DNA of 64,000 bases from NCBI GenBank assembly GCA_963664635.1, contig OY761542.1:5146001-5210000 (forward strand), written 5' to 3'. Source of the DNA: VXNE01 sp963664635 (GTDB taxonomy: Bacteria; Pseudomonadota; Gammaproteobacteria; Pseudomonadales; Azotimanducaceae). Shown piece by piece: positions 52,781 through 62,016 of the stretch. Under the pieces are notes generated by a model that had not been told where the DNA came from, ran no database searches, and worked only from the letters and a program-made list of their open reading frames with translations. How positions within the stretch are numbered: the stretch's first letter is position 1; every line of letters begins with the position of its first letter. Made by a program: the position numbers and the translations under genes.

Positions 52781-53890
52781 CTATTCCGCAAGCAAGGAGT
52801 AGATCTCACGACTCGCCAACATCAGCGCCTGCAACTGCTGGTTGCACAATGCCCGTCTTCCGGAGCACTTCGACGACCATGCCCAGCTTCCTGCAGTCAT
52901 CCCCGGTCCATTGCCGGTACTCGCCAGTTCTCCTCGCGCACGTTTCGGGCGCCCCCTTGCCCGCGAGTGCCAGGAACTGACAGCGTCCCGCTCGAATCGC
53001 GACCAACCGATCCTACGCCCGTGCCTGCTTTCCTTCCTGCCTTGAATGATCAACTCGTCCGGGAAGCGCCACACGCGATACAGTGCCTGACCCACTTGGA
53101 CGGTCGCGGTCGGCTGCTGCTGCTCACGTAACTTCCAAAACGCGCCGACCCGGTTGAATTCGCGAATCTCGTCGCCAGACGCGTCCAACTCTCTCACCAC
53201 TCGCAGCAGCATGGACCTCGGCAGACTCAGTGCGAACTGTCTCATCGTGTCGTACTCCACGATCTGCCCGGGTTCTTCTTCATCGCCGCGGGCAACTTCC
53301 AACAAGGCAAGTGGTGCCCGCGCCCGCAGTTGCCAGAACTCCGCTGCATTCATGCGCAGCCGACGGTGGTACTCGCGAGCGATACAGTTGTTGTGGGCCA
53401 CGCAAAGGTGGAGATGGCCGCCGATCGATTCCAAGTCGGCTACCGAAACCACCCGCTCCAGGTAGATTTCGCCCAATGTACCTGCCTCTCCGAGACACAC
53501 TGACGTCCTCTCACACACCGCGGTCTGCCTGGCTCTCCGTTTGCCGAGCCGCTGCATCACACCCGCATAGCTGCGAGCGCGATCGGCCAACGCCTCGAAG
53601 TCGCGCACATGATGCGCCGACTTCAGCAGCTTCTTGGCAGCCCGTGCCTCTGCCGTGTCGACCATGGTCACTCTCCTTACGGCAGACTTCAGGTGGCGTA
53701 GCGCCTTCCGTATCTCCGCTACCGTCCTTGATCTGACTCCACGACCGTCACGGTTGTCCGGGCGCTCGCAGTGTTCTGCGATTACACGCTCCAAGTGCTC
53801 TGGCATATCGGCCCTTGGGCCCAACCCCAGATCCAGCCTCGGCCAAAGGGCGCGAAGCTCCTCCAAGTCGTTTCGTATTCCATAGTGCAC
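52781..53890 (-). CDS. Hypothetical protein, probably frameshifted near its 3' end
   Basis: 369-residue open frame of unknown family. It starts with a GTG at 53890 with GGAGA suitably upstream. Helical, arginine-rich sequence fills the first 290 residues. Between about 52990 and 52860 this frame turns into R/G/S-rich sequence with poor third-base GC, while the neighbouring frame there reads as good protein (GDDCRKLGMVVEVLRKTG). The original frame becomes protein-like again for the last 20 residues (LQALMLASREIYSLLAE). Two compensating indels, real or sequencing errors, would explain this. The function is not known; it lies in an accessory region. Confidence 0.55.
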   Translation of the reverse strand: MHYGIRNDLEELRALWPRLDLGLGPRADMPEHLERVIAEHCERPDNRDGRGVRSRTVAEIRKALRHLKSAVRRVTMVDTAEARAAKKLLKSAHHVRDFEALADRARSYAGVMQRLGKRRARQTAVCERTSVCLGEAGTLGEIYLERVVSVADLESIGGHLHLCVAHNNCIAREYHRRLRMNAAEFWQLRARAPLALLEVARGDEEEPGQIVEYDTMRQFALSLPRSMLLRVVRELDASGDEIREFNRVGAFWKLREQQQPTATVQVGQALYRVWRFPDELIIQGRKESRHGRRIGWSRFERDAVSSWHSRARGRPKRARGELASTGNGPGMTAGSWAWSSKCSGRRALCNQQLQALMLASREIYSLLAE

Positions 53891-54151
53891 GGCATTCTCC
53901 GATGGAGCTTAATCACTCGTCCGAAGCGCGGCACACGCATCCTCGGCCCGCCCTGTCTCCGCCCGCACTCCGCACGCCGATGACGTCCGCACTCCCGTCA
54001 TCGAGGCACGGTTAAGCGCGACCGATTGGCCGGGACAGCGTTGGTGGTGGGGAGTCCTCGAACCGCGTGAACGGCGCGATTCGGGTCAGATCACGGTCAG
54101 CGGAAGGTCCGTCGGACGGATACGGCGGAGCGGCTGGGCCTGCTGCCGCGT

Positions 54152-55200
54152 TTGGCGGAGGCGGTGTCGGTGAAGCAGCGTGCGCGCGGTGCCTCGGACG
54201 CGGAGACGCAGTGGAGTCTGGTGGCGTCGCTGGCGGCGGGCAACGGCTCGCTGTCGGACGTGGACGCGCTGCGCGGCGACGGCGTCCAGCGGGAACTGCT
54301 GGGCCTGCGCGAGGCGCCGTCGAGCCGGCGTCTGGGGGAGTTCCTCCGGCGCCTGACGAAGTGGGACGTGGAGCGCCTGGAGGAGGTTCTGCGGCACCTG
54401 TCGGCGTCGCTGGCGCCGGCGGTCGTCGAGCACGAGACCGCGGAGAGGGGCTACGTGCCGGTGTTCGTGGACGGCACCGGGATCGAGGTGGACGGGCGGC
54501 TGTTCGAGCACGCCGCGCGGCTCTACACGGGGGAGCGCGGCTACTGGCTGCACGGCATCTTCGTGGGCGGCCCGTGGGTCGGCGGGCGGCTGCGCCCGGG
54601 CGGCGACGTGGCGTGCGGCTGGAAGGGGCGGATGAAGCGCGACCTGGCGCCGCTGCTGCCGCCGGGGACGCCGGTCTGGGTGCATTGCGACGCCGCCTAC
54701 TACCGCGGGGAGTTCGTGGAGTACGTGTCGTCGCGGGGCTGGGACTACTCGGTGAGCGTGACGGACGCGAACAAGTGCCGGCCGGTGCTGGACGTGGTGG
54801 AGGACCTGCCGGAACATGGCTGGACGGACATCCGCATGGGCGAGTCGGCGACGTGGGTGCGCTACCGCCCGGCGAAGTGGAAGGACGAGCAGAGCTACGT
54901 GGTGGTGCGCGGGACGGCGCGGCGTCAGGGCGAGTTGTTCCCCCGCTTCGCGGTGATCCTGGCGAACCGCGACGACCTGCCGCTGGCGGAGGTGGTGCGT
55001 CGGCACCGCGGCAAGCAGGGTCACGAGAACGCCTTCAAGGGTCCGTTGGTGGACATGGACCTGCACCATCCGCCGTGCCGCGGCCAACGGGCCAACCAGG
55101 CGTTCCACGCCTACGGCCGGATGGCGCACATGCTGCTTCGCGCGGTGCAGTACCGTCTGCTGCCGAAGGCCGCGCGGCGGCACGGCATCCGGCCGCTGGT
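54152..55200 (+). pseudogene. IS1380-family transposase, 3' truncated
   Basis: About 350 residues of a DDE transposase. The N-terminal part has KQRARGASDAETQWSLVASL. The first catalytic Asp is in VPVFVDGTGIEVDG, and the C-terminal RHRGKQGHENAFKG carries the late glutamate. Similarity stops at RRHGIRPLV near 55200, where the sequence switches to an unrelated transposase in another frame. The beginning is unclear; the frame is open from 54071 with no ATG, and TTG 54152 is the first listed start. Confidence 0.75.
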
Positions 55201-55998
55201 GCTGCCCGCACCCTGCATCTCGGTCTCGACGGCACCGGCGTGCCGGTGCGCAAGGCCGCAACCGCCGGGCGCAAGGGCAAGCAGCCCGACGGCACCGCCA
55301 AGACGCGCGAGGCCAAGATCGTGGCCGTCTGGTCGGCCGAGACTCTCGACCGCGACGACCGCCCGGTGCGCGATCCCGGCTCCACCACCTATAGCGCCGC
55401 CATCGAGACGGTCGCCAGCCGCGACACCGACCCGGTGCCGGCGCCGTTCGCCGCCCGCGCCCTGCGCGAAGCCCAGCGCCGCTGCTTCCAGGCGGCACCG
55501 CGCCGCGTCGTGCTCGGCGACGGCGCGCCATGGATCTGGAAGTGGGCCGACGAGCACGCCCCCGGCGCCATCCAGATCATCGACATCCGGCACGCCAAGG
55601 AACACCTGTGCGAGGTCGCCAAGGCCATCTTCGGCACCGGCACCGACCTCGCCGACCAATGGGGCAAGCAACGCCGCGGCGAACTCGACCGCGGCCGCAT
55701 CGACGACATCCTCGCCGCCCTGCGCGCCCACGCCGACTCTTGCGACGACGCCCGCAAGTGCATCGCCTACATCGACAACAACCGCCACCGCATGCGCTAC
55801 CCGACGTTCCGTGCCATGGGACTGTGCGTCGCCACCGGCGTCGTCGACGGCGCCTGCAAGAACATCGTCGGCGGTCGCCTCAAGCGCGGCGGCATGCACT
55901 GGACCGTCGACGGCGCCAATGCCATCCTCGCACTACGCTGCGCCATCCTCGCAAACCGCTTCGACGACTTCTGGGAGCGCCGCGCCTGCGCCCATTAG
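55201..55998 (+). pseudogene. ISKra4-family transposase, 5' truncated
   Basis: About 265 C-terminal residues of an ISKra4 transposase: LGLDGTGVPVRK, WSAETLDRDDRPVRDPGSTT, DGAPWIWKWADEHAPGAIQI with an acidic residue, ANRFDDFWERR at the end and the block NRHRMRYPTFRAMGLCVATG. The N-terminal third is missing, replaced by the IS1380 fragment. It reads in a different frame from the upstream piece, so no fused protein is made. Confidence 0.75.
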
Positions 55999-56083
55999 CC
56001 CTCATCTCACAAATCTGACGTGCACCCGCTTTACCGCCGGCAGCGACTCCCCCTGGCGTGCGACTTCGGAATGTCGGCACACC

Positions 56084-56998
56084 CTACTCGCGACCCGCTT
56101 GCTGGAGCGCGTATGCAAGAGCAGCGTACGCGGTCACGCCCGCAGCGAAGGCTCTGCCGGTGTCAAGAAGGTGCTTGAGTGCCTCTCTGCAATCCGTTTC
56201 ATAGTCGCTCGGGTCTTCGTGCTCGTAGCGGTCACGGTCGGCTAGTACGTAGCAATGTGAGAGCGCGTCTTCGATGAAGGCGTCGCGCCACCGCTCAACC
56301 CGCCCATACCCTTGACCAAGAATGATCGACGACACCGTAGAGGCGACCACTCGAGGGGTCACCGGTGCCCTTAGCCTCGCCAACTCTTCGTCGTCTGCAA
56401 TGCCTTCGATGCCCCCCGCGATGCGTGCCAGATCCGTCGCGAATTCCAGACCCCAATCCTTAGCGCTGGGCTCGGCCCTCAATGTTTCCCGCGTGACCCC
56501 GACTCGGCCGGTAGGCACCGGGAACCAGACCGTTCCAGCCTCGTCGACTACGCTCTTGTCCCGCTCATACAAGCCAATGGCGTCTTCCCGCCGGCACGCT
56601 GCTTCCAGACTTGCATCGGCGTCTTCGATCACTTCCTCGAAAAGCGCCTCAATGAGCCTGTACGCGGTCTTCGCGTCGTCAGCAGCTTCCAGTCGCTCCT
56701 CGCCGTAGAACTCGGCCAGCAGCGCGGCGCCGACGCCCAGGACGGTCGAAGCCTGATTGACAATGTCGAGTATCGCCGCCGTCGTCCGTCTAGCGGTGCT
56801 AGCGGACGCGGTGATGCGATTGTGGACATCCACGTCGCCAATCTCTTCCCCAATCGCCCGCAGCAACTCGTTTTCGTACTCTGCGTTCGCCAACGCATCT
56901 GCGGCGCCAAGGGCGCTTTCCCCCGTCCAACCATGGTTCTCGAACTGCCCGAGTTCGAGTCCCACAGCACTCATCAGAGCTTCCGTGCGCCGCGCCAT
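56084..56998 (-). CDS. Hypothetical acidic protein
   Basis: 304 residues, family not recognised. It is rich in Ala and Glu and looks helical throughout. It has no clear signal peptide, membrane segment or nucleotide-binding motif. Starting at ATG 56998 avoids an 18-bp tandem duplication just upstream that would add repeated residues (LSERADLSERAD); a start at 57067 reads through it. It lies among mobile-element remnants on the opposite strand. Third-base GC is consistent with coding. Confidence 0.5.
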   Translation of the reverse strand: MARRTEALMSAVGLELGQFENHGWTGESALGAADALANAEYENELLRAIGEEIGDVDVHNRITASASTARRTTAAILDIVNQASTVLGVGAALLAEFYGEERLEAADDAKTAYRLIEALFEEVIEDADASLEAACRREDAIGLYERDKSVVDEAGTVWFPVPTGRVGVTRETLRAEPSAKDWGLEFATDLARIAGGIEGIADDEELARLRAPVTPRVVASTVSSIILGQGYGRVERWRDAFIEDALSHCYVLADRDRYEHEDPSDYETDCREALKHLLDTGRAFAAGVTAYAALAYALQQAGRE

Positions 56999-57006
56999 CA
57001 CCTCCC

Positions 57007-57042
57007 CGGACAAGTCGGCTCTCTCGGACAAGTCGGCTCTCT
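57007..57042. repeat. 18-bp tandem duplication upstream of the hypothetical gene
   Basis: Two exact copies of CGGACAAGTCGGCTCTCT lie in tandem at 57007-57024 and 57025-57042. The unit is a multiple of three, so if the gene starts at 57067 it duplicates six residues. It looks like a recent slippage event. Confidence 0.85.
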
Positions 57043-57108
57043 GCAATTCCACACGCACACATATCATCGCGTGGTTTAGCGTGTCGTGTCGACAGCGAGC
57101 ACACCACG

Positions 57109-58669
57109 TTGGAGTTGGAGTGCATCGACCGGATGTACCTCAACGTCTACGTGCCGATGCTGCAGACGGGCGCGGGGGCGGTCTGGTTCTTCCGCAAGGT
57201 GCGCGGCAATCCGGTACCGTCGTCGGCGCTGATGGAGCCGATGACGCGACGCTTCGTCGCGGCGCTGGAACGCTTTGCGACGCGGCAAGGGGTGGATCTG
57301 ATCCGCTTCGAGCGTTTCGAGCGCAAGGACGACCGCACGCGGAAGTACCTGCGCGACTTCGCGGGCACGGAAGGGGTGCTGTACATCGGCAAGGCGCGGG
57401 AGAAGGCGCGGGTGGCGCGCACGGAGCGTCGCCACGATCCGGTGACCGGGCCGTATCCGTGGCTGGCGTCGTCGACGGCGATGGTCAACCACTACCATGT
57501 GTACCTGGTGGACGAGGACTTCGGTCCGTTGTTCATCAAGTTCTGCTCCTACTTCCCGTACAACGCGAAGCTGTGCATCAACGGCCACGAGTACCTCAAG
57601 CGCCAGTTGGCGAAGCGCGGCGTCGCGTTCGAGGCGCTGGACAACGGCATCGCAAGCTGCGCCGACCCGGCGTTGATGCGGGAGTTGGCCGCCGGCCTCG
57701 ACGCGGCCAGGATCGACGCCCTGCTGCGCAAGTGGCTGGCGCGCCTGCCGCACCCGTTCACGACCGACGACCGAGCGAAGGGCATCCGCTACGACATCTC
57801 GATGCTGCAAGCGGAGTTCGCCCTGACCCAGGTGTTCGACCGGCCCGTGCAGGGCCGCGTCTTCTTCGAGGAGGTGATGCGCGAGAACCTCGACCTGGGC
57901 CGTCCCGACCATGTGCAGTTGATCTTCGACAGACGCGTGACCAAGCGCACGCCCTCGCGGTATCGAACCCGCGTCATAACGGACGGGGTCATCCCGTCGC
58001 TGCATGTGGACTACAAGCACTCGCGCATCGAAGCAGGCGCGTCGCAAGCGACGCGACCACAAGGAAGGGCGCGCCCTGCGCACCGAGACGGTGATCAACG
58101 ACACCCATGACTTCCGCATCGGCAGACGGTTGCAGAACCTCGAGGCCCTCAAGGCCATTGGCTTTGCCGCCAACCGACGCGTCCAACGCATCAGCCACCA
58201 CTGCCAACTGGGTGCCGAGGTGTTCGACGGGCTGCACCGGCCCGCCGTGATCGATGATCGACGCGTCTCCACCCTGCGCTTCGGCGACCCTCGCGTGCAG
58301 GCCTTGCTGGCCACCCTGCTGGCCTTCCGCCTGCTCCCGGTCGGCTTCGCCAACCGCCAACTGCGCGAACACGCCGCGCCCCTGCTCGGCCTGTCCCTCG
58401 ACGCCCATGGCCCGGCGCGCGCCACCTACGATCTGCGACGCCTGCGCCTGCGCGGCCTGATCGAGCGCGTCCCGCGCTCGCACCGCTACCGTGTCACCGA
58501 CGAGGGTGTGCGTATCGCGCTGTGCTACCACCGCGTCCACCGTCGCGCACTGTGCCCGGCGCTATCCGCCGTCCTGGACGCCGATGCGCCACCGGCGCTC
58601 GGGCGACTCGTCAAGCGCTTCGACCAGCACGTCCAGCGCCTCTGGGAGGGCCACCAACTCGCCGCATGA
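57109..58669 (+). pseudogene. Multi-copy-type conserved protein with C-terminal winged helix, frameshifted
   Basis: The frame from TTG 57109 encodes the N-terminal two-thirds (ECIDRMYLNVYVPMLQ, KFCSYFPYNAKLCINGHEYL, GRVFFEEVMRENLDLGRPDH) up to HVDYKHSRI. Coding then continues in the next frame from about 58058 (HKEGRALRTETVINDTHDF) to a stop at 58669, ending in a winged-helix-like region (ATYDLRRLRLRGLIERVPRS). I recall this family as a repeated, element-associated hypothetical protein, but have no function for it. The break falls exactly at an 18-bp palindrome with a net gain of about 19 bp relative to the remembered family sequence. Confidence 0.65.
58038..58055. repeat. 18-bp palindrome at the frameshift
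   Basis: Arms CGCGTCGC and GCGACGCG flank AA. The palindrome sits between DYKHSRI and HKEGRALRTE, which should be only three residues apart. The central GC-AA-GC matches the 20171-20182 hairpin. Confidence 0.7.
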
Positions 58670-59045
58670 AAACTTGGCTCAAATGGTAAGGTCAGGGTCC
58701 CCTCAAGGAATCTAGCTGCACTCAATTCCTCGCGAGAACTCGCGTGACCACTTGCGAGCACCTTCCAGATCGCGTCGCGTCCTCCAGCAACCCTTCGAGA
58801 TACGAGACCCACTCCCCGCGCGAGGTACGCGCACTCGCCCTGGCCCACGATGGCACGACCGTTGAAGCCGTACGCCGGCGCAGTCGCTTGTTCGACAGGC
58901 GCTGGGTGCTGATCGGCGATTGGGCGCCTACGTCACCGAGGTGCACTGTGTTTCTCTCTCACCTGCATGTGCACTCGGTCACTTGCCAACAAAGCTTCGT
59001 GCCCGCAGACTTCCGCCTTCAATCGCTTGTCATACAGGAGGCGCG
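58670..59045. other. Gap with no recognised gene
   Basis: 376 bp between the frameshifted protein and the next gene. A short minus-strand frame (58722-58946, 74 residues, ending SQVVTRVLARN) has some protein-like sequence and might be the tail of a lost gene, but no family was recognised. The right end holds AGGAG seven bases before the next GTG start. Confidence 0.4.
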
Positions 59046-60065
59046 GTGCTCACGGCCTTCCGAGAACACGACGACTCGCACGTCGCCTTTGCCGCGATGT
59101 CTGACACCTTGGCTAGCGGGTCAACCTTGCAGCGCAATCTTGGCGGCCAAGGATTCTCCGGGGAGTGGGACATCACATGGCACGCTGACGTTGGAATGTG
59201 GTCGTTGCTCGACCCTGGCGACGATCTCAACAGGTTCTGGTGCTGCTTTGGCATAGAGGATCCCACCGCCCGCAAAGACCTCAACATCGCCGTGGAGGTC
59301 AACCCGCCCCACAGCAGCACTGACGGGCGTATTGCAGGCGCGTTCGCGTGGAGCCCCGCCGGCAACATCCACCTTTGTCACAATGGCCGCATCGGTGGCG
59401 GCAGGCGAGGCGTCGGCAAAGCCGCATTCTTCAACCACTACCGTGGCGAACTGACCAGCTTGGCGCACCGCGACCGACTGGTGGATGTCGTGGACCTTGG
59501 CCCTATCGACAGCCCCGACCTGGCATCCCGCCTTGCGTGGTTTGCGGGCGAGGTGCTCCGTATCAAAGCCTTGATCCTGCAGGGGACTTCGACGCCCGCC
59601 GAAGGCTCATCGGATTCCGGTGTGGAGACGATCCAAACACCGTCCTTCAATCCCGAGTTCTCAGGCGTTAGAGCTGCCTTCACCGTCCGCAAAACGATCG
59701 AGGCCAGAGCCGACCATGGGCTCGTTGTCGATGCTCTCGCAGCGGCGGTTACGCGTCGTGGCAGAGTCGTTCGCAACGACCGCGAGAGGGACCTGTTCCT
59801 TCTCGACGAAGGCGGCCACCTCGCCCTGCTGTTCGAGGTCAAGACCGATATCTCCACTACCTCGATCTACACCGCCGTCGGCCAACTGCTCCTCAACCGG
59901 GGGAACGAAAGGGACGGCGTGCGTCTTGTTCTCGTGGTTCCGGGCACGCCAAAGAAAAGCACTCGGGATGCGCTGGGCTTGATCGGCATCCACGTGCTCC
60001 CGTACCACTGGCGCGGGCGGACGCCCGTAATCTCGAAATCCGCGCTCGCGAAGCAGATGCGATGA
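59046..60065 (+). CDS. Hypothetical protein with nuclease-fold-like C-terminus
   Basis: 339 residues from GTG 59046, which has AGGAG at ideal spacing; a longer frame from 58920 is less plausible. The N-terminal half (GEWDITWHADVGMWSLLDPG, FAWSPAGNIHLCHNG) is unfamiliar. The C-terminal domain has RDLFLLDEGGHLALLFEVKT followed by a helix (STTSIYTAVGQLLLN). The D...E-x-K spacing resembles PD-(D/E)XK nuclease-fold proteins. Role unknown; it could belong to a defence locus in this accessory stretch. Confidence 0.55.
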   Translation: MLTAFREHDDSHVAFAAMSDTLASGSTLQRNLGGQGFSGEWDITWHADVGMWSLLDPGDDLNRFWCCFGIEDPTARKDLNIAVEVNPPHSSTDGRIAGAFAWSPAGNIHLCHNGRIGGGRRGVGKAAFFNHYRGELTSLAHRDRLVDVVDLGPIDSPDLASRLAWFAGEVLRIKALILQGTSTPAEGSSDSGVETIQTPSFNPEFSGVRAAFTVRKTIEARADHGLVVDALAAAVTRRGRVVRNDRERDLFLLDEGGHLALLFEVKTDISTTSIYTAVGQLLLNRGNERDGVRLVLVVPGTPKKSTRDALGLIGIHVLPYHWRGRTPVISKSALAKQMR

Positions 60066-60267
60066 CGACCGCACCATGCCCTGCCTGCACAGCGAGTGCG
60101 AGACTGTCCCCGAGTCGAAGACGGCTCTTTGTCTCGACACCCGCGCCGCCCCCACAGATCCTTGGTTCCGCCCGTAGTGCCGCATCTGCCGCAGCTTGGA
60201 TCTAACAACCACGGACCGCCACCCTGCACCTCCGCGCGTCAGCGCAGCCAACTGGCTGCGAGAACTC
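60066..60267. other. Gap between the hypothetical gene and recD
   Basis: About 200 bp between convergent genes. No gene, repeat or clear terminator hairpin with a T-run was seen. Confidence 0.5.
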
Positions 60268-62016
60268 CTAGCCGTCAATCTCGAGCCCCGTGGCCCGCTC
60301 GGTCGCCCGGGCGACGGCCGCCCGTACCGCCGCCGCGTCGCCGTGCACGGTCACCCGGTGGCGGGCCCGCGTTACCGCCGTGTAGAAAAGCTCCCTGGTC
60401 AGCACCGCCGAGTCCGCCGGACCGGGCACGAATGCGACCTCGTCGTACTCGGACCCTTGCGCCCGGTGCACGGTCAGCGCGAAGAAGCTCTCGTGTTCCG
60501 GCAGCCGCGACGGCGCCACCTCGAAGCGGTCGGCGCCGGCCCCGAGCTCCGGGAACCAGACGCGGGTCGTGCCGTCGCGCCGGAGCACGACCCCCGTGTC
60601 TCCGTTCGAAAGACCGGTGACCGGATCGTTGCGGCGCACGATGATCGGGCGTCCGGCGTAGAACGGCTCCCTACGGGTAACGATCCCCCGCCCGCGCAGG
60701 CGCTCCTCCACCAGCCTGTTGAAACGCTCAGCGCCAAACGGTCCCGTACGATGGGCGCACAGCACGCGGGCTGCCGGGAAGGGTCGCGCAGCCGGTCCCC
60801 TGGCACGCAGGTCCCGCAAGCCCGGCGCCACCACGTCCGCGGCGTACCGGGCAGCCATCCGCGCGAAGCTGTCCGCGTCCCGCAGTTGCCGCAGCCCGGT
60901 TCCGGTCTCGCCCGCGTCCTGCAGCGCCGCCAGCGTCTCCCGGCCGTCGCCCGCGACGATCGCCCCCGCCAGCCGTCCGATCCCGCCAGCCGCGTCGAAG
61001 CGGTAGCTGTTCTTCAGCGTGACCACGCACGGATGGAGCGGCGCATCCTCGGACCGGGCCGCCCGACACAGGTCGCCGAGCACCGCACCAGGCTGCACGG
61101 ACGCCAACTGGTCCGCGTCCCCGAGCACTATCAGCCTGGTCCCCTCCGGCATGGCTTCCAGGAGCCGTGCCATGAGACCGAGGTCGACCATGGACGCCTC
61201 GTCCACGACGAGCACGTCGAGCGTCAGCAGCCGCGCCCGCGACGCGCCCCCCCAACGCAGCCGCGAGAGCAGCCGATGGACCGTACTCGCCCGCGCCTGG
61301 TAGTCGACCAGCGCCGGGACGCGGGACGCCATCGTGGTGACCTGTCCCCCCACGGACTCCTGCAGACGGGCCGCGGCCTTCCCCGTCGGGGCCGCGAGCC
61401 CGACCCGGTCCGGCGCCGCCAGGCCCGCGCCAACGAGCAAGCCGATGAGCCGCGCGGCCAGGGTCGTCTTGCCCGTCCCGGGACCTCCCGTCACGACGCA
61501 CAGCCGTCGCTCGAGCGCCGTGCGGGCGGCGCGGCGCGGAGCCCCGTCGCCGGGCGGGAACAGCGCGTCGACCAGACCCGGGGCAATGTCCCCGGTCCCG
61601 GGCAACGGTTTCGCCAGCGCCAGCAGTCGCTCGGAGACGCGCCGTTCGGCATTGCGGAACCGGGCCAGGTACAACCTGCCGCGCCGGTCCAGAACCAACG
61701 GCCTGGGCTCGGTGACGGTGGGACCCGCTACCGCCGGACTCTCCTCGAGCAGAGCTTGCCAGGTCGCGAAATCGGGGGTCGGCCGATCACCCTCCTCCAC
61801 GGATTCCCCGAGCGCCGCCCCCACGGTCCGCCCGGCGCAACGCCGGAGATCGAGGTACGCATGGCCGGCACGGCAACGGGCGCTGGCCAGCGCGGCGGCC
61901 AGCGCGACCTCCGGAAGCCCCCGGCCGTCGAAATCGGCGATGAGGCCGGCGAACGCCCGGTCGATGTCCTCGAGCAGTCCCGCGGCGCACAGTTCGTCGA
62001 TCAGGCCGGGACTCAC
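60268..62016 (-). CDS. recD: Exodeoxyribonuclease V alpha subunit RecD
   Basis: 5'-3' helicase of the RecBCD complex that processes double-strand breaks and foreign linear DNA. The 582-residue product has Walker A VTGGPGTGKTTLAARL, Walker B VVDEASMVD, LGDADQLASVQPG and the late YTAVTRARHRVTV. The GTG at 62016 overlaps the recB stop (GTGA), so the pair is translationally coupled. It is slightly shorter than E. coli RecD (608). Confidence 0.95.
   Translation of the reverse strand: MSPGLIDELCAAGLLEDIDRAFAGLIADFDGRGLPEVALAAALASARCRAGHAYLDLRRCAGRTVGAALGESVEEGDRPTPDFATWQALLEESPAVAGPTVTEPRPLVLDRRGRLYLARFRNAERRVSERLLALAKPLPGTGDIAPGLVDALFPPGDGAPRRAARTALERRLCVVTGGPGTGKTTLAARLIGLLVGAGLAAPDRVGLAAPTGKAAARLQESVGGQVTTMASRVPALVDYQARASTVHRLLSRLRWGGASRARLLTLDVLVVDEASMVDLGLMARLLEAMPEGTRLIVLGDADQLASVQPGAVLGDLCRAARSEDAPLHPCVVTLKNSYRFDAAGGIGRLAGAIVAGDGRETLAALQDAGETGTGLRQLRDADSFARMAARYAADVVAPGLRDLRARGPAARPFPAARVLCAHRTGPFGAERFNRLVEERLRGRGIVTRREPFYAGRPIIVRRNDPVTGLSNGDTGVVLRRDGTTRVWFPELGAGADRFEVAPSRLPEHESFFALTVHRAQGSEYDEVAFVPGPADSAVLTRELFYTAVTRARHRVTVHGDAAAVRAAVARATERATGLEIDG

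Larger units (their letters stand above)
54090..56030 (+). mobile_element. Chimeric insertion-sequence remnant (IS1380-like joined to ISKra4-like)
   Basis: Two transposase pieces of different families lie head to tail with no gap: an IS1380-like gene lacking its C-terminus and an ISKra4-like gene lacking its N-terminus. The right side, around GACGTGCACCC at 56020-56030, could be an ISKra4-type end, but no complete terminal inverted repeats were found. The limits are approximate. Confidence 0.6.

Noticed and set aside
58744..59256. 170-codon plus-strand frame before the hypothetical gene
   Set aside because: Serine/threonine-rich, no motif, and it overlaps the better-supported gene starting at 59046.
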